DNA of 64,000 nt from Gracilibacillus sp. YIM 98692 (lineage in GTDB: Bacteria; Bacillota; Bacilli; Bacillales; Amphibacillaceae), in NCBI RefSeq assembly GCF_010993965.1, contig NZ_WIXM01000007.1:1-64000 (forward strand), in the 5' to 3' direction. The notes under the pieces are model-generated. The model searched no databases. It was not told the DNA's origin and was given only the letters and a program-made list of their open reading frames with translations. A program made the position numbers and the translations under genes. This document shows, in pieces, positions 1 through 11,862 of the stretch; positions within the stretch are counted from its first letter, which is position 1; every line of letters starts with the position of its first letter.

Positions 1-16
1 TTCACCATCCTGACAG

Positions 17-136
17 CGTAGGAAATATACGTAGACTCCTGCGGGAAAAGCAACGGCTGAAGATCCCACAGGAAGTGTATTTTGCTCCGAGGAAGCTGAA
101 GCGTTGCCCGCGGAAAGCGAAGTATATTTCCGAAGC
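17..136 (+). repeat. Degenerate dyad repeat, copy 1
   Basis: A non-coding element bounded by a perfect 10-bp inverted repeat, GGAAATATAC at 21-30 and GTATATTTCC at 122-131. The interior has the phrases AGACTCCTGCGGGA, CCCACAGGA, GAGGAAGCTGAAGCG and CCCGCGGAAAGCGAAG. Related cores occur at 25505-25698 and, reversed, at 58512-58618. It lies downstream of the minus-strand operon ending at 274. Similar GC-rich dyad elements are common between genes in Bacillaceae; their function is not known to me. Confidence 0.7.
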
Positions 137-227
137 GTCATTTAAACTCTCACCCTACAGTATTGCGCAGTTTTGTTCAACTGTGTAATAAAACAACAAA
201 CTATGCAAAAAAAGAGGCTGACATAAA

Positions 228-272
228 AAAAGACTGCCTATTAGCTTAATCAAGCTATAGACAGTCTTTTTT
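228..272 (-). terminator. Rho-independent terminator after the 161-aa gene
   Basis: Read on the minus strand, GACTGTCTATAGCTT and AAGCTAATAGGCAGTC form a long stem followed by a run of seven T. It directly follows the stop at 274 and would end the nfeD-floA-274 transcript. Confidence 0.85.
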
Positions 273-273
273 A

Positions 274-759
274 TTAATATCGTCTTCTTTTTTGTCTCTT
301 TTGAAGAGCACGTGGTTTACCAAGTACTTCTGACATGATAATACCTTGTGCAACTCCTTTTTTCGTCAATTGACCTGTAACAGATAAAGAAACTTTTTGG
401 TCTCGTTTCTTTTGATAAGCTGTAGGAGTAGTTTCTTTTAAAATGGCATCATGCTTATTTTTTTGATTATTTTGTATATTCTTCGCTTTTTCAAGCTTCT
501 CCTGCCATTCATTCATTTGCTCATTGGCCTGATCTTGATAACTACTCAACGTATCATGTAAAGAAGTTTCCGTGTTTTGATCTTCTTTTACTTGTTCGGC
601 ACTTGCTGGTTCAGCCTTCTTTTGTTTTTGGGAAGGCGGGGCTTTTTCAATTGGTCTATTGGGCTTATTTTCCTCTTCTTGGTTAGATTTATTAGATAAA
701 CTAAACAACCAAATAGCAAAAGCTATTACTGGAATAATAAGATTTAATATTTCCCCCAT
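274..759 (-). CDS. Hypothetical membrane-anchored basic/coiled protein downstream of floA
   Basis: A 161-residue protein I do not recognise. One hydrophobic segment (about residues 5-20) begins the chain, followed by a charged, Gln/Lys/Glu-rich, probably disordered or coiled middle (about 25-110) and a basic C-terminus rich in Arg, Lys and Gln. This suggests a single-pass membrane anchor with a cytoplasmic tail. I chose the ATG at 759 because a GGAAGGTG ribosome site lies just upstream; a GTG two codons earlier overlaps that site. It follows floA by 34 bases and ends in a strong terminator, so it is probably the last gene of the nfeD-floA operon. A role with the flotillin scaffold is suggested only by position. 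Confidence 0.7.
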   Translation of the reverse strand: MGEILNLIIPVIAFAIWLFSLSNKSNQEEENKPNRPIEKAPPSQKQKKAEPASAEQVKEDQNTETSLHDTLSSYQDQANEQMNEWQEKLEKAKNIQNNQKNKHDAILKETTPTAYQKKRDQKVSLSVTGQLTKKGVAQGIIMSEVLGKPRALQKRQKRRRY

Positions 760-793
760 ATTCACCTTCCTTTCTCACTACTTTACTGTCCAA

Positions 794-1789
794 TTAGTTC
801 GAATCGTTCTCATCATTTTCTGTATCTGTCAACTTACCTATAGAATCACGCATATCGGTATCTGCATCGATATTCTTGTAATTCATATAATCCATAACAC
901 CCATATTTCCAGAACGTAAAGCTTCTGCCAACGCTTGTGGTACTTCCGCTTCTGCTTCCACCACTTTTGCACGCATTTCTTGTACTTTTGCAACCATTTC
1001 TTGTTCTTGGGCAACTGCCATTGCACGACGTTCTTCTGCTTTCGCCTGGGCAATATTTTTATCTGCTTCAGCTTGATCAGTTTGTAAGATCGCACCAATG
1101 TTTTTACCAATATCTACATCAGCAATATCGATTGATAGAATTTCAAATGCGGTTCCTGCGTCCAAACCACGGTTTAACACGTTATGCGATATAGAATCAG
1201 GGTTTTCAAGTACTGCGGTATGTGCTTCTGAACTACCAATTGTGCTTACTACCCCTTCTCCTACACGAGCAATAACAGTGTCTTCACCTGCACCACCTAC
1301 AAGGCGGTCAATATTTGCACGAACTGTAATACGGGCTTTTGCCTTTACTTCAATACCATCCATTGCAATACCGGCAATAAAAGGTGTTTCAATTACTTTT
1401 GGATTAACGCTCATCTGAACAGCTTCTAAAACATCACGACCTGCTAAATCAATTGCCGCACATCTTTCAAAGCTTAATTCAATATTAGCTCGTTGTGCTG
1501 CAATTAATGCATTTACCACTCGGTCCACGTTACCGCCTGCTAAGTAGTGACTCTCCAATTGATTTGTATTTACATCTAACCCTGCTTTATGCGCTTTAAT
1601 TAATGGGTTAATAACACGCGATGGGATAACTCGTCTTAAACGCATCCCAATCAACGTAAAGATACTCACCTTTACACCAGCTGCTAAGGCACTAATCCAG
1701 AGCATTACTGGAATGAAAGTAAATAAAATAGCTACTGCAATGACAATCAGACCAACAAATATGATTGGTATTAATGTTTCAAATTCCAT
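794..1789 (-). CDS. floA: Flotillin-like scaffold protein FloA
   Basis: 331 residues, the usual length of the FloA/YqfA family. The N-terminus carries a hydrophobic hairpin (about residues 5-45) that anchors it to the inner face of the membrane. A PHB-like domain follows, then a repetitive Glu/Ala-rich region (about 235-300, with phrases such as [18 protein letters not shown]) typical of flotillin coiled coils. FloA organises functional membrane microdomains and affects membrane fluidity and membrane-bound protease complexes in B. subtilis. It starts 11 bases after the nfeD stop, the same order as in B. subtilis (yqeZ-yqfA), so the pair is cotranscribed. Confidence 0.95.
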   Translation of the reverse strand: MEFETLIPIIFVGLIVIAVAILFTFIPVMLWISALAAGVKVSIFTLIGMRLRRVIPSRVINPLIKAHKAGLDVNTNQLESHYLAGGNVDRVVNALIAAQRANIELSFERCAAIDLAGRDVLEAVQMSVNPKVIETPFIAGIAMDGIEVKAKARITVRANIDRLVGGAGEDTVIARVGEGVVSTIGSSEAHTAVLENPDSISHNVLNRGLDAGTAFEILSIDIADVDIGKNIGAILQTDQAEADKNIAQAKAEERRAMAVAQEQEMVAKVQEMRAKVVEAEAEVPQALAEALRSGNMGVMDYMNYKNIDADTDMRDSIGKLTDTENDENDSN

Positions 1790-1800
1790 TTCTTTTCCTC

Positions 1801-3141
1801 CTAGTTTATTTCATTGTTTTGTCTAACCACTATTCGTGAACCTTCCACTTTTACTATTTGCACAGGTTGGTTCACCTTAATAAAACCTCCCTCACTTACA
1901 ACATCTAGCCGTTCTTGATCAAATACAGCAGTACCTGATGGCCTCAACGGAGTAATGGCAACTCCTTCTAATCCAACTAGATCTGTTCGTGAAACAGAAG
2001 ATACATACCCCTGTTCTGTTGTGGTGGCATCTTGAAGTATAATATGCCTAAGCATTCCTTTGTTCAACCCCATAGTTTTAAAGAGTATAACAGAAACTAC
2101 AATAGCTGCTACTAAGGCAATTCCTATACTAAGTGTCATATGGCCTACATTATCTGTCGACATAAATAATGACCCAACCATAGCACCTACACCTATCAGA
2201 CCGAGAATGCCGCCAGGAACAAATACTTCAACAATAAGTAATACGATCCCTAGAATAAGCAAAATAACTGCTTCATAACCGGCCAATCCTGCCACAATAT
2301 GCCCATAAAAAAACAGGACTAAAGAAGCTAGGCCAATGGAACCAGGGATACCGAATCCAGGTGAATATAGTTCAACAACTAGTCCGATACTCGCCAGTGA
2401 TAATAATATGGGAACAACTACTGGGTTGGTTAAAAAGCGAGCAATTTCTTCTGCTAATGTAGGTGAATTTTCTATAATTTCTGCATTAGCTAAAGATAAA
2501 TTATTCAGTAAGGAAGTCCGATGATTCACTATTCCAGTTGCATATCCTACTTCAACCGCTGATTGCGGGCCCAATGTGAGATATTCCCCTTTAGGGGCTC
2601 CATATTCTGGCAAATCAATCTCTGCATCAGCCATTGCTTCAGCGTATAGTTCATCACGACCTTTTGAACTAGCAGCACTTTTCATAGCTGTAATCCATGC
2701 TGACTGTGCCTTTTTATCTGCAGCAGTACCGTCACTATTAATGACCCCGCTCGCCCCCATCGCAGCTGTAGATGTCATATAGATATTATCAGTATTTAAT
2801 GCTATGTATGAACCAGCGGATAAGGCTTCAATTGTAATAAAGGAAGTAGATTCCATCTCTAGGTCTTGCAGGATCGCACCAATATTTTTAGCAGCATCCA
2901 CACGACCGCCAGGGGTATTAATTTCGAAAATAACATGATCTGCATTAGCTTCTTCCGCTTCATTCGTAGTACGGCGAATAAAAGCTTCTAACCCTCTTTC
3001 CACCTCATTTTCAATAGGAATAAAATATACTTTTTTTCCTTCACCATTTTCATCTGCGTCCGTTACGGGAGAGAATGGATGGCTAACAGGCAAAAGAAAT
3101 AAAACACCAAAAGCGAGCAACATCCATATTACCTTTTTCAT
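1801..3141 (-). CDS. nfeD: NfeD-type membrane serine protease, long form
   Basis: 446 residues, homologous to B. subtilis YqeZ. A signal or anchor segment occupies residues 1-22. A ClpP/SppA-like domain (about 30-230) contains [11 protein letters not shown] and a Ser in [10 protein letters not shown] at the expected nucleophile region. Four or more membrane helices follow (about 235-355), then a soluble beta-barrel NfeD domain at the C-terminus (about 370-446, with [16 protein letters not shown]). Long NfeD proteins are routinely encoded next to flotillins or stomatins and work with them; short forms lack the protease domain. The downstream neighbour is floA. An upstream gap of about 235 bases separates it from yqeY, so it probably has its own promoter. 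Confidence 0.93.
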   Translation of the reverse strand: MKKVIWMLLAFGVLFLLPVSHPFSPVTDADENGEGKKVYFIPIENEVERGLEAFIRRTTNEAEEANADHVIFEINTPGGRVDAAKNIGAILQDLEMESTSFITIEALSAGSYIALNTDNIYMTSTAAMGASGVINSDGTAADKKAQSAWITAMKSAASSKGRDELYAEAMADAEIDLPEYGAPKGEYLTLGPQSAVEVGYATGIVNHRTSLLNNLSLANAEIIENSPTLAEEIARFLTNPVVVPILLSLASIGLVVELYSPGFGIPGSIGLASLVLFFYGHIVAGLAGYEAVILLILGIVLLIVEVFVPGGILGLIGVGAMVGSLFMSTDNVGHMTLSIGIALVAAIVVSVILFKTMGLNKGMLRHIILQDATTTEQGYVSSVSRTDLVGLEGVAITPLRPSGTAVFDQERLDVVSEGGFIKVNQPVQIVKVEGSRIVVRQNNEIN

Positions 3142-3312
3142 TTGAAGATTACACCCTCCCTTTCACCCAATAATATTCCCATAAAGTCATACGTAATTAT
3201 TATATAAATGGTTTCAAAGTAACAAGAAATTCTTGCATTAAATTGATTGTCCTAATTCTATCACAATTGAGAGCGTTTTATAAAGTAATAATGTCTACTA
3301 TAAAGGACAAAT

Positions 3313-3347
3313 AAAAATCCTTAGCATTACGGAGCTAAGGATTTTTA
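3313..3347 (-). terminator. Terminator after rpsU-yqeY
   Basis: AAAAATCCTTAGC and GCTAAGGATTTTT form a perfect stem with T-rich sequence on both sides. It lies 30 bases beyond the yqeY stop and ends the rpsU-yqeY transcript. Confidence 0.9.
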
Positions 3348-3377
3348 TATATAATGAATCTATAGATGTTCGTATAA

Positions 3378-3821
3378 TTATAAATGTTTTTGAACTAACT
3401 GATTCACCTTTGAGCCTTCTGCCTTTCCTTTTACTTTAGGCATTAAAGCACTCATCACTTTTCCCATATCTTTTTTTGATTGAGCTTGAACTTCTTTGAT
3501 CGTTTGAACAACTAATTCCTCTAATTCTTCTTCGGATAGCTGTTCTGGCATATATTCTTTTAGAATACGAATTTCTTCTTCTAGTTTGCCTACAAGATCT
3601 TCACGTCCAGCTTCTTTAAATTCTTGGAGGGAATCATTTCTTTGCTTTAGCTCTCTCGCTAAAACGGTGATTTCTTCTTTTTCAGACAATGCATCCTTCT
3701 TTAAGTTAATGGCTTCATTTTGAATCGATGCTTTGACCATTCGAATAACACTAAGTTTTACTTTATCTTTATCCTTCATCGCCTGTTTCATATCCTGGTT
3801 CAAAAGTTCAACGATTGCCAT
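3378..3821 (-). CDS. yqeY: YqeY/GatB-like tRNA-amidotransferase-related protein
   Basis: 147 residues, the standard size of the YqeY family (PF09424), whose fold resembles the tail domain of GatB in Glu-tRNA(Gln)/Asp-tRNA(Asn) amidotransferase. The N-terminal half is helical and Lys-rich ([15 protein letters not shown]); the C-terminal half has the family phrases [12 protein letters not shown] and [19 protein letters not shown]. The biochemical role in bacilli is not settled; a tRNA-linked function is inferred from the fold. It begins 16 bases after the rpsU stop, the same gene pair as in B. subtilis. Confidence 0.93.
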   Translation of the reverse strand: MAIVELLNQDMKQAMKDKDKVKLSVIRMVKASIQNEAINLKKDALSEKEEITVLARELKQRNDSLQEFKEAGREDLVGKLEEEIRILKEYMPEQLSEEELEELVVQTIKEVQAQSKKDMGKVMSALMPKVKGKAEGSKVNQLVQKHL

Positions 3822-3837
3822 TTATGCTACACCCTCT

Positions 3838-4014
3838 TTAAAATTTACGCTTTCTAGCTGCCTCAGATTTTTTCTTGCGGCGCACACTAGGTTTCTCATA
3901 AAATTCACGCTTACGATATTCAGATAATGTACCAGATTTTGATACACTACGTTTAAAGCGACGAAGAGCATCTTCAAGTGACTCGTTTTTACGAACGCGA
4001 GTTGTGTTAGACAT
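3838..4014 (-). CDS. rpsU: 30S ribosomal protein S21
   Basis: 58 residues starting [19 protein letters not shown], followed by the very basic tail [14 protein letters not shown] typical of S21. The ATG at 4014 has a strong GGAGGGAGGG ribosome site 6 bases upstream; longer in-frame extensions lack one. S21 binds the 30S platform near the anti-Shine-Dalgarno region of 16S rRNA and helps initiation. It heads a two-gene unit with yqeY. Confidence 0.97.
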   Translation of the reverse strand: MSNTTRVRKNESLEDALRRFKRSVSKSGTLSEYRKREFYEKPSVRRKKKSEAARKRKF

Positions 4015-4133
4015 GCAAATTTCCCTCCCTCCGAAGCATTCAAAAAAATTAATCTAACATATGTAAGGGTACATATGTCTCTTGAAATTATAATACAGTA
4101 AATAGGATAGGTCAACCATTTTTTCCATAAGTA

Positions 4134-4808
4134 CTAATATTCCGTTTCCGCTTCCACTCCATTTAAAATAGCAACACCTGCACTTGCGCCAATTCTTGTG
4201 GCACCAGCATCTATCATTTTTTGCGTTGCTTCAAGGTTACGCACACCACCGGAAGCCTTAACCTCTAATTGATCACCGACCTCTTGGTACATCAATTCTA
4301 CATCCTTGACAGTTGCTCCGCCTCCAGCAAAACCAGTAGAAGTCTTAACAAAATCTGCACCAGCTTTTTTCGCCAATTGACATGCTTTTCTTTTCTCTTC
4401 GTCTGTTAAAAGTGACGTTTCGATAATAACTTTGACGATAGCATCTGGATGTGCAGCATCTACTACCGCTTTAATATCTTCTTCGACAAGTGCAGAGTTA
4501 TTTGATTTTAACACACCAATTTGAATCACCATGTCTACTTCAGTAGCACCATTCGCTATAGCTTGTTTTGCTTCAAACACCTTTGCCTCAGTCGATGTAG
4601 CTCCTAGAGGAAAGCCAATTACAGTACATACTTCCACACCAGTTCCCTTAAGAGCACTTGCACAATGCTTTACCCATACTGGATTAATACATACAGAAGC
4701 AAATTGATAATCTTTTGCCTCTTCTATCAATTGATTGATTGTTGCTTCTGTCGTTTCTGGCTTCAGCATCGTATGATCAATCATTTTTGCTATTTCTTTT
4801 TTATTCAC
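4134..4808 (-). CDS. deoC: Deoxyribose-phosphate aldolase
   Basis: 224 residues, class I aldolase of the DeoC family, which splits 2-deoxyribose-5-phosphate into glyceraldehyde-3-phosphate and acetaldehyde in deoxynucleoside salvage. Visible signatures are [10 protein letters not shown] at the N-terminus, [11 protein letters not shown], the catalytic Lys region VKVIIET, the Schiff-base Lys in FVKTSTGF and the phosphate-binding KASGGVRN. The start is GTG at 4808 behind a G-rich ribosome site. In B. subtilis deoC sits with dra-nupC-pdp, so its place here between mtaB and rpsU is different. It lies beyond the mtaB terminator, so it probably has its own promoter. Confidence 0.96.
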   Translation of the reverse strand: MNKKEIAKMIDHTMLKPETTEATINQLIEEAKDYQFASVCINPVWVKHCASALKGTGVEVCTVIGFPLGATSTEAKVFEAKQAIANGATEVDMVIQIGVLKSNNSALVEEDIKAVVDAAHPDAIVKVIIETSLLTDEEKRKACQLAKKAGADFVKTSTGFAGGGATVKDVELMYQEVGDQLEVKASGGVRNLEATQKMIDAGATRIGASAGVAILNGVEAETEY

Positions 4809-4853
4809 GACCCCTTCCCCCTTTCCTTCATTTAGAATACCATGTCACCATAC

Positions 4854-4884
4854 AAAAAACCACAGCGTATTAGACTGTGGCTTT
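4854..4884 (-). terminator. Terminator of the hrcA-mtaB operon
   Basis: On the minus strand, AAAGCCACAGT pairs with CTGTGGTTTTTT around an 8-base loop, 9 bases past the mtaB stop. Confidence 0.9.
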
Positions 4885-4892
4885 CGTTTCGA

Positions 4893-6233
4893 TTAGGAAG
4901 AAATGTTTAATACTTCATCATCCATAACTCTAACGAAAGTTCCATCATTATATGGATACCCTGCTTTCGTAATTTTTACTCTTACAATTTCTCCTATCAT
5001 ATCTTTTGTTCCTTCAAATTTGACTTTCAAATAGTTATCTGAATACCCTACCAACATATTAGGTTGTTCTTCATCCACCGTTTCTTCTGGAATAACCTCT
5101 ACAACCTCATTTTCATATCGTTTCGCGTATTCCAAAGCCTGCTGATTGGACAATTCAATTAACTGCTGAACTCTTGCATGTTTTACTTTATCGTCGACTT
5201 GATTATCCATTCTTGCAGCAGGAGTACCTGTACGTTTGGAAAACGGGAAAACGTGCAATTCGGAATAACCAATTTCTTTCACAAAATGCTTCGTTTCTTG
5301 AAACTCTTCTTCTGTTTCACCAGGGAAACCAACAATTACATCAGATGTAACAGCTAAGTGCGGTAGAGCTTTTTGAATTCTTTCTACTCTTTTACGGTAA
5401 AAGTCTGTCGTATATTTACGTCGCATACGCTCTAATACCGTATCTGATCCAGATTGAAGCGGGATGTGTAAATGTGGTACAACCTTCTTTGATTGATCCA
5501 ACACTTCAATAACCTCATCGGTAATTTGACTCGCTTCAATGGAAGAAATACGAATACGTTTCAACCCTTCAACTGATTCCAAATCACGTAAAAGTTGAGC
5601 GAAATTATAATCCTTCATATCTTCGCCATATCCGGCAGTATGAATTCCAGTTAAGACCACTTCTTTGTATCCTGCATCTACCAATTGACGAGCTTGCTTT
5701 AATACATTTTCCGGTTTTCTAGAACGTAATAATCCTCTAGACCATGGAATAATGCAAAATGTACAAAAATTGTTACATCCTTCCTGGATTTTCAATGAGG
5801 CTCTTGTTCGATCAGAAAAAGTTGGAACATCCATTTCTTCAAATACTCGATTTTTCATTATATTAGAGACTCCATTAATCGGTATACGGTGCTCTTGATG
5901 TTCTTCAATGTATTGTATCATTTTGCCACGATCTTGCGTTCCTACCACTACATCGACACCAGGGATTTCCATAATCTCACCAGGTGATGTCTGTGCATAA
6001 CACCCCGTCACACAGACTACCGCTTCAGGATTTTTACGAACAGCACGGCGAATAACTTGTCTGCTTTTTTTATCACCAGTATTCGTAACAGTACAAGTAT
6101 TAATGACATACACATCAGCATGATGGTCAAACTCTACTCGCTCATAACCTTCAATTTTAAACTTTTGCCATATACCCTCTGTTTCATAATGGTTTACTTT
6201 ACAACCTAATGTATGAAAAGCCACTGTCGGCAT
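4893..6233 (-). CDS. mtaB: tRNA methylthiotransferase MtaB (t6A37 to ms2t6A37)
   Basis: 446 residues, homolog of B. subtilis YqeV. An N-terminal UPF0004 domain carries conserved Cys residues (HTLGCKVN, INTCTVTN, VTGCYAQ). The radical-SAM domain has the CX3CX2C cluster in CNNFCTFCIIPWSRG, and a C-terminal TRAM domain (about 380-440) binds tRNA. It adds a methylthio group to t6A37 of tRNAs reading ANN codons, using S-adenosylmethionine and two iron-sulphur clusters. It starts 4 bases after the rsmE stop and is the last gene of the heat-shock/translation operon. Confidence 0.96.
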   Translation of the reverse strand: MPTVAFHTLGCKVNHYETEGIWQKFKIEGYERVEFDHHADVYVINTCTVTNTGDKKSRQVIRRAVRKNPEAVVCVTGCYAQTSPGEIMEIPGVDVVVGTQDRGKMIQYIEEHQEHRIPINGVSNIMKNRVFEEMDVPTFSDRTRASLKIQEGCNNFCTFCIIPWSRGLLRSRKPENVLKQARQLVDAGYKEVVLTGIHTAGYGEDMKDYNFAQLLRDLESVEGLKRIRISSIEASQITDEVIEVLDQSKKVVPHLHIPLQSGSDTVLERMRRKYTTDFYRKRVERIQKALPHLAVTSDVIVGFPGETEEEFQETKHFVKEIGYSELHVFPFSKRTGTPAARMDNQVDDKVKHARVQQLIELSNQQALEYAKRYENEVVEVIPEETVDEEQPNMLVGYSDNYLKVKFEGTKDMIGEIVRVKITKAGYPYNDGTFVRVMDDEVLNISS

Positions 6234-6237
6234 TTCA

Positions 6238-6990
6238 TCACCTCATTTCTTCAAAATAATAAGATAAGCTACTCAATGCATAAAGAGGTGCTGTTTCTGT
6301 TCTAAGAATTCTTCGGCCTAATCTAATGGTTTGAAAGGAAGCTTGTTTCCATTGATCTACTTCTTCTGTTGAAAACCCACCTTCCGGACCAATACAAATC
6401 ATAACAGACTGACCTTCTTGAATTTGAGAGAAATAATCATGCAACTTTATGTTTTGGCGATCTCTCACTTCTTCCTCATATGCTATGAACTTCCAATCAA
6501 ACTTTTCTGATAGCTCTAAAATTTGTTGGAATGTATGCACATACGCTACATGAGGTATTTTATTTCGATGTGATTGTTCGCTTGCTTCCTTTACAATCTT
6601 TCCCCATCTACTGTGTTTCTTCTTCACTTTCTTCGCATCCCACTTCACAATCGAACGTTCAGCTTGATATGGTACAAAGCTGCTGGCACCTAGCTCTGTT
6701 CCTTTCTGTAAGATAAACTCCCATTTATCGCCTTTTGGTAAACCTTGCACGACACATACATCTATCGGTAATTCTTTACTTTCTTCTAACCATTCTTTGA
6801 TATCAGCTTCCACGTCATCCGTGCCGACCTTATTTATTCTAGCAATGGCCGCCTTTCCGTTAGGGTGATTACAAATCACTTCATCCCCCTCTACCATGCG
6901 CATTACATGAACAATATGATGAAAATCGTCACCGCTAATATATACGATCGATCCGTGCCAATTCTCTTCAGGGAGAAAATAACGTTGCAA
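6238..6990 (-). CDS. rsmE: 16S rRNA m3U1498 methyltransferase
   Basis: About 250 residues of the SPOUT-class RsmE family (B. subtilis YqeU). Diagnostic phrases are the N-terminal PUA-like start QRYF, FHHIVHVMRM, QGLPKGDKWEFILQKGTELG and the trefoil-knot GPEGGFS and LGRRILRTETAPLYAL. It methylates U1498 of 16S rRNA. I place the start at TTG 6990, giving the family N-terminus MQRYF behind an AGGTGAGG ribosome site; the longer reading would overlap prmA. The prmA stop is 5 bases upstream, so translation is probably coupled. Confidence 0.94.
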   Translation of the reverse strand: MQRYFLPEENWHGSIVYISGDDFHHIVHVMRMVEGDEVICNHPNGKAAIARINKVGTDDVEADIKEWLEESKELPIDVCVVQGLPKGDKWEFILQKGTELGASSFVPYQAERSIVKWDAKKVKKKHSRWGKIVKEASEQSHRNKIPHVAYVHTFQQILELSEKFDWKFIAYEEEVRDRQNIKLHDYFSQIQEGQSVMICIGPEGGFSTEEVDQWKQASFQTIRLGRRILRTETAPLYALSSLSYYFEEMR

Positions 6991-6994
6991 AGCC

Positions 6995-7945
6995 TCACCT
7001 GCTTTCTTCTGGCTTTTTCGCAATAATGGATATCCAATCTTCCATTTGATTTATTTCTACTATATCAAAACCTGCGTTTTCTAAACCATCTTTCACTTGC
7101 TGTTTTTTTGCTTGAATAATACCTGATGTAATAAAAACTCCACCTGGCTTCATTATCCGAAATGCATCCTGTTCAAAGCGCAAAATAACCTCAGCTAAAA
7201 TATTAGCGACAATAATATCTGCTTGTTCGTTTACGTTATTAAGCAAATTGTTTTGCCTGACTTGCACTTGGCTACCTACTTTATTTACTTTTACATTCAA
7301 CTTAGCACTTTGAACAGCGACTTCATCTAAATCACAAGCAAAAACCCTTTTTGCACCTAACAGTACAGATGCAATGCTCAATACTCCGGAGCCACAGCCT
7401 ACATCCATTACGATATCTCCATCATTAACATACTGTTCTAATCCTTGAATACTTAAAACAGTCGTAGGATGTGTACCCGTTCCAAAAGCCATTCCAGGGT
7501 CCAGTTCAATAATAAGTTCATCTGTTGAGACAGGCTGATAATCTTCCCAGGTGGGGGTAATGGTCACTCTCTCTGAAATTTTTGCAGGCTTATAATACTT
7601 TTTCCAAGCTGTTGCCCACTCTTCCTCATTTACTTCACTTAAAGTTATTTTATTAGGTCCAATATCAATATCAAATAATAATAAATTATTGATAGCTTGC
7701 TTTATTTCAGAGACCGTCTCTCCTAAAAAACTATTAACCGGTAGATATGCTTTAAGTCTAACTCCTTCTTCTGGGTAATCATCTGGGTTAAGTTCATATA
7801 TTTCACCAAAAGAATCATCCCAATCCGCTTCTAAATCAAGTTTATCTTCTATCACCACACCACTAGCCCCAGCTTCATGAATTATGTTGGAAATAGGCTC
7901 TATCGCTTCATTTGTTGTATAAATACATAGCTCTGTCCACTTCAA
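6995..7945 (-). CDS. prmA: Ribosomal protein L11 methyltransferase
   Basis: 316 residues. PrmA trimethylates lysines and the N-terminus of ribosomal protein L11. An N-terminal substrate-recognition domain (about 1-110, including EEWATAWKKYYKP) is followed by a Rossmann methyltransferase with LDPGMAFGTGTHPTT, the SAM loop MDVGCGSGVLSI and the NILAEV motif. The TTG at 7945 gives the family start MKWTEL; a TTG three codons upstream is also possible. It lies 34 bases after dnaJ, an order common in Bacillaceae. Confidence 0.95.
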   Translation of the reverse strand: MKWTELCIYTTNEAIEPISNIIHEAGASGVVIEDKLDLEADWDDSFGEIYELNPDDYPEEGVRLKAYLPVNSFLGETVSEIKQAINNLLLFDIDIGPNKITLSEVNEEEWATAWKKYYKPAKISERVTITPTWEDYQPVSTDELIIELDPGMAFGTGTHPTTVLSIQGLEQYVNDGDIVMDVGCGSGVLSIASVLLGAKRVFACDLDEVAVQSAKLNVKVNKVGSQVQVRQNNLLNNVNEQADIIVANILAEVILRFEQDAFRIMKPGGVFITSGIIQAKKQQVKDGLENAGFDIVEINQMEDWISIIAKKPEESR

Positions 7946-7979
7946 ACAGATCAACTCACTTTACATAGAATTTGAATAA

Positions 7980-9101
7980 TTATTCTCCCTTAAAGGCACG
8001 TTTTACACGTTGGAAAAACGAATTTTCATGTTCATCTGTAGGCTGGTTTCCACTGATTTCATTAAATTCTCTTAAAAGCTCTTTTTGGCGGTCGCTTAAG
8101 TTTGTAGGTGTAATCACACGGATTTTGATATGTTGATCACCATGTCCATACCCTCTTACATTTGGTGCTCCTTTTCCTTTGAGTCGGAACGTTTTTCCTG
8201 TTTGTGTACCCGCTGGTACTTTTAATTTGACTTTTCCGTGTAAGGTTGGAACTTCAATTTCATCGCCTAATGCTGCTTGAGTAAATGTAATTGGCATCTC
8301 GCAGAAAATATGATCGCCTTCACGTTGGTAAAATTCATGTGGTCTTACTTGGACAACAACATACAGGTCCCCTGCAGGTCCTCCGTTCGCACCTGGTTCA
8401 CCTTGACCTGCAATGCGAATTTGCTGACCATCATCAATTCCTGCTGGGATGCTAATATGAATCTGCTTACGTTTATTTACTGTCCCAGCCCCTCCACACG
8501 TGTTACATTTATCTGTTATCTCTTTTCCAGATCCTTGACAGTGATGGCATACACGTCTATTGACAACTCTTCCGAACGGTGTGTTTTGTTCTACGTTTAA
8601 CTGTCCGCTTCCACCACAGTGCGAACATGTTTTTGGTGTAGTTCCTGGCTTGGCTCCTGATCCTTCACACGTTTCACATTGCTCTTCTTTTGGAATATGA
8701 ATATCAGTTTCTTTACCAAAAATAGCTTCTTCAAATTCTAAAGTCATGGTGTATTGTAAATCATTTCCTTGTCTTGGTGCGTTTGGATCTCTTCTTCGTC
8801 CACCGCCAAAGAACATATCAAAAATATCTCCAAAGCCACCAAAATCTTCTGCACCTCCAAAGCCACCAAATCCTTGGCTTTGTGGCCCTTCATGACCAAA
8901 TTGATCATATTGTGCTCGCTTCTGTTCATCCCCTAACACTTCATAAGCTTCTTTTACTTCTTTGAATTTATCAGCAGCACCCTCTTCTTGACTAACATCT
9001 GGGTGGTATTGTCGAGCAAGCTTTCTATATGCTTTCTTTATATCGTTTTTAGATGCATCTTTCGATACACCTAGCACTTCATAATAATCTCTTTTACTCA
9101 C
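7980..9101 (-). CDS. dnaJ: Chaperone protein DnaJ
   Basis: 373 residues with the full type I layout: J domain (1-70, with HPD in ARQYHPDVS), a Gly/Phe-rich linker (about 75-105), four CXXCXGXG zinc repeats ([32 protein letters not shown]; the last has Ala in place of the usual Gly or Asn before the final Gly) and the C-terminal substrate-binding domain. It stimulates the DnaK ATPase and delivers unfolded clients. The gene follows dnaK after a 214-base gap that holds a stem-loop at 9197-9240. Confidence 0.97.
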   Translation of the reverse strand: MSKRDYYEVLGVSKDASKNDIKKAYRKLARQYHPDVSQEEGAADKFKEVKEAYEVLGDEQKRAQYDQFGHEGPQSQGFGGFGGAEDFGGFGDIFDMFFGGGRRRDPNAPRQGNDLQYTMTLEFEEAIFGKETDIHIPKEEQCETCEGSGAKPGTTPKTCSHCGGSGQLNVEQNTPFGRVVNRRVCHHCQGSGKEITDKCNTCGGAGTVNKRKQIHISIPAGIDDGQQIRIAGQGEPGANGGPAGDLYVVVQVRPHEFYQREGDHIFCEMPITFTQAALGDEIEVPTLHGKVKLKVPAGTQTGKTFRLKGKGAPNVRGYGHGDQHIKIRVITPTNLSDRQKELLREFNEISGNQPTDEHENSFFQRVKRAFKGE

Positions 9102-9196
9102 TGGCTGATCACGCTCCCGGTCGTTTATTGCATAAACTTAATCATAACATTTTTCATAAAACATTAGCAAATATTTATAAAAACCAATATTAAACA

Positions 9197-9240
9197 TGGA
9201 AAAAGCCAAAGCCATGTTTACACTGACTTTGACTTTTCCA
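9197..9240 (-). other. Stem-loop between dnaK and dnaJ
   Basis: TGGAAAA and TTTTCCA flank a longer imperfect dyad (AGCCAAAGCC against GACTTTGAC). There is no clear T run on the minus strand, so it looks more like an mRNA-stabilising, processing or partial attenuation structure than a full terminator. It may set DnaJ levels below DnaK; that is inference. Confidence 0.6.
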
Positions 9241-9315
9241 GAAAATTAACGAATCATCCTTCGTTATTTGCAGCACTTCAATCATTCAAGTGCAAACAAA
9301 GTATTGCATTATTGT

Positions 9316-11747
<2,432 letters not shown>

Positions 11748-11822
11748 GATTGTCACCTCCTAAGTTGAACCATTGTATAGCTAAACATAAAAATTATTAA
11801 ATAGCAAATAGAAACACATGAG

Positions 11823-11853
11823 AAAAGAGTACGGGATCAACCATACCCTTTTT
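11823..11853 (-). other. Imperfect hairpin between hrcA and grpE
   Basis: On the minus strand AAAAGGGTATGG can pair, with wobbles, with CCCGTACTCTTTT. It sits just past the hrcA stop and could act as a partial attenuator or processing site that separates the low repressor level from chaperone levels. No strong T run is present. Confidence 0.4.
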
Positions 11854-11862
11854 GCAAATTTA

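Noticed and set aside
8744-8965. Frames on both strands across the DnaJ Gly/Phe region
   Set aside because: They are side products of the low-complexity DnaJ sequence in other frames.
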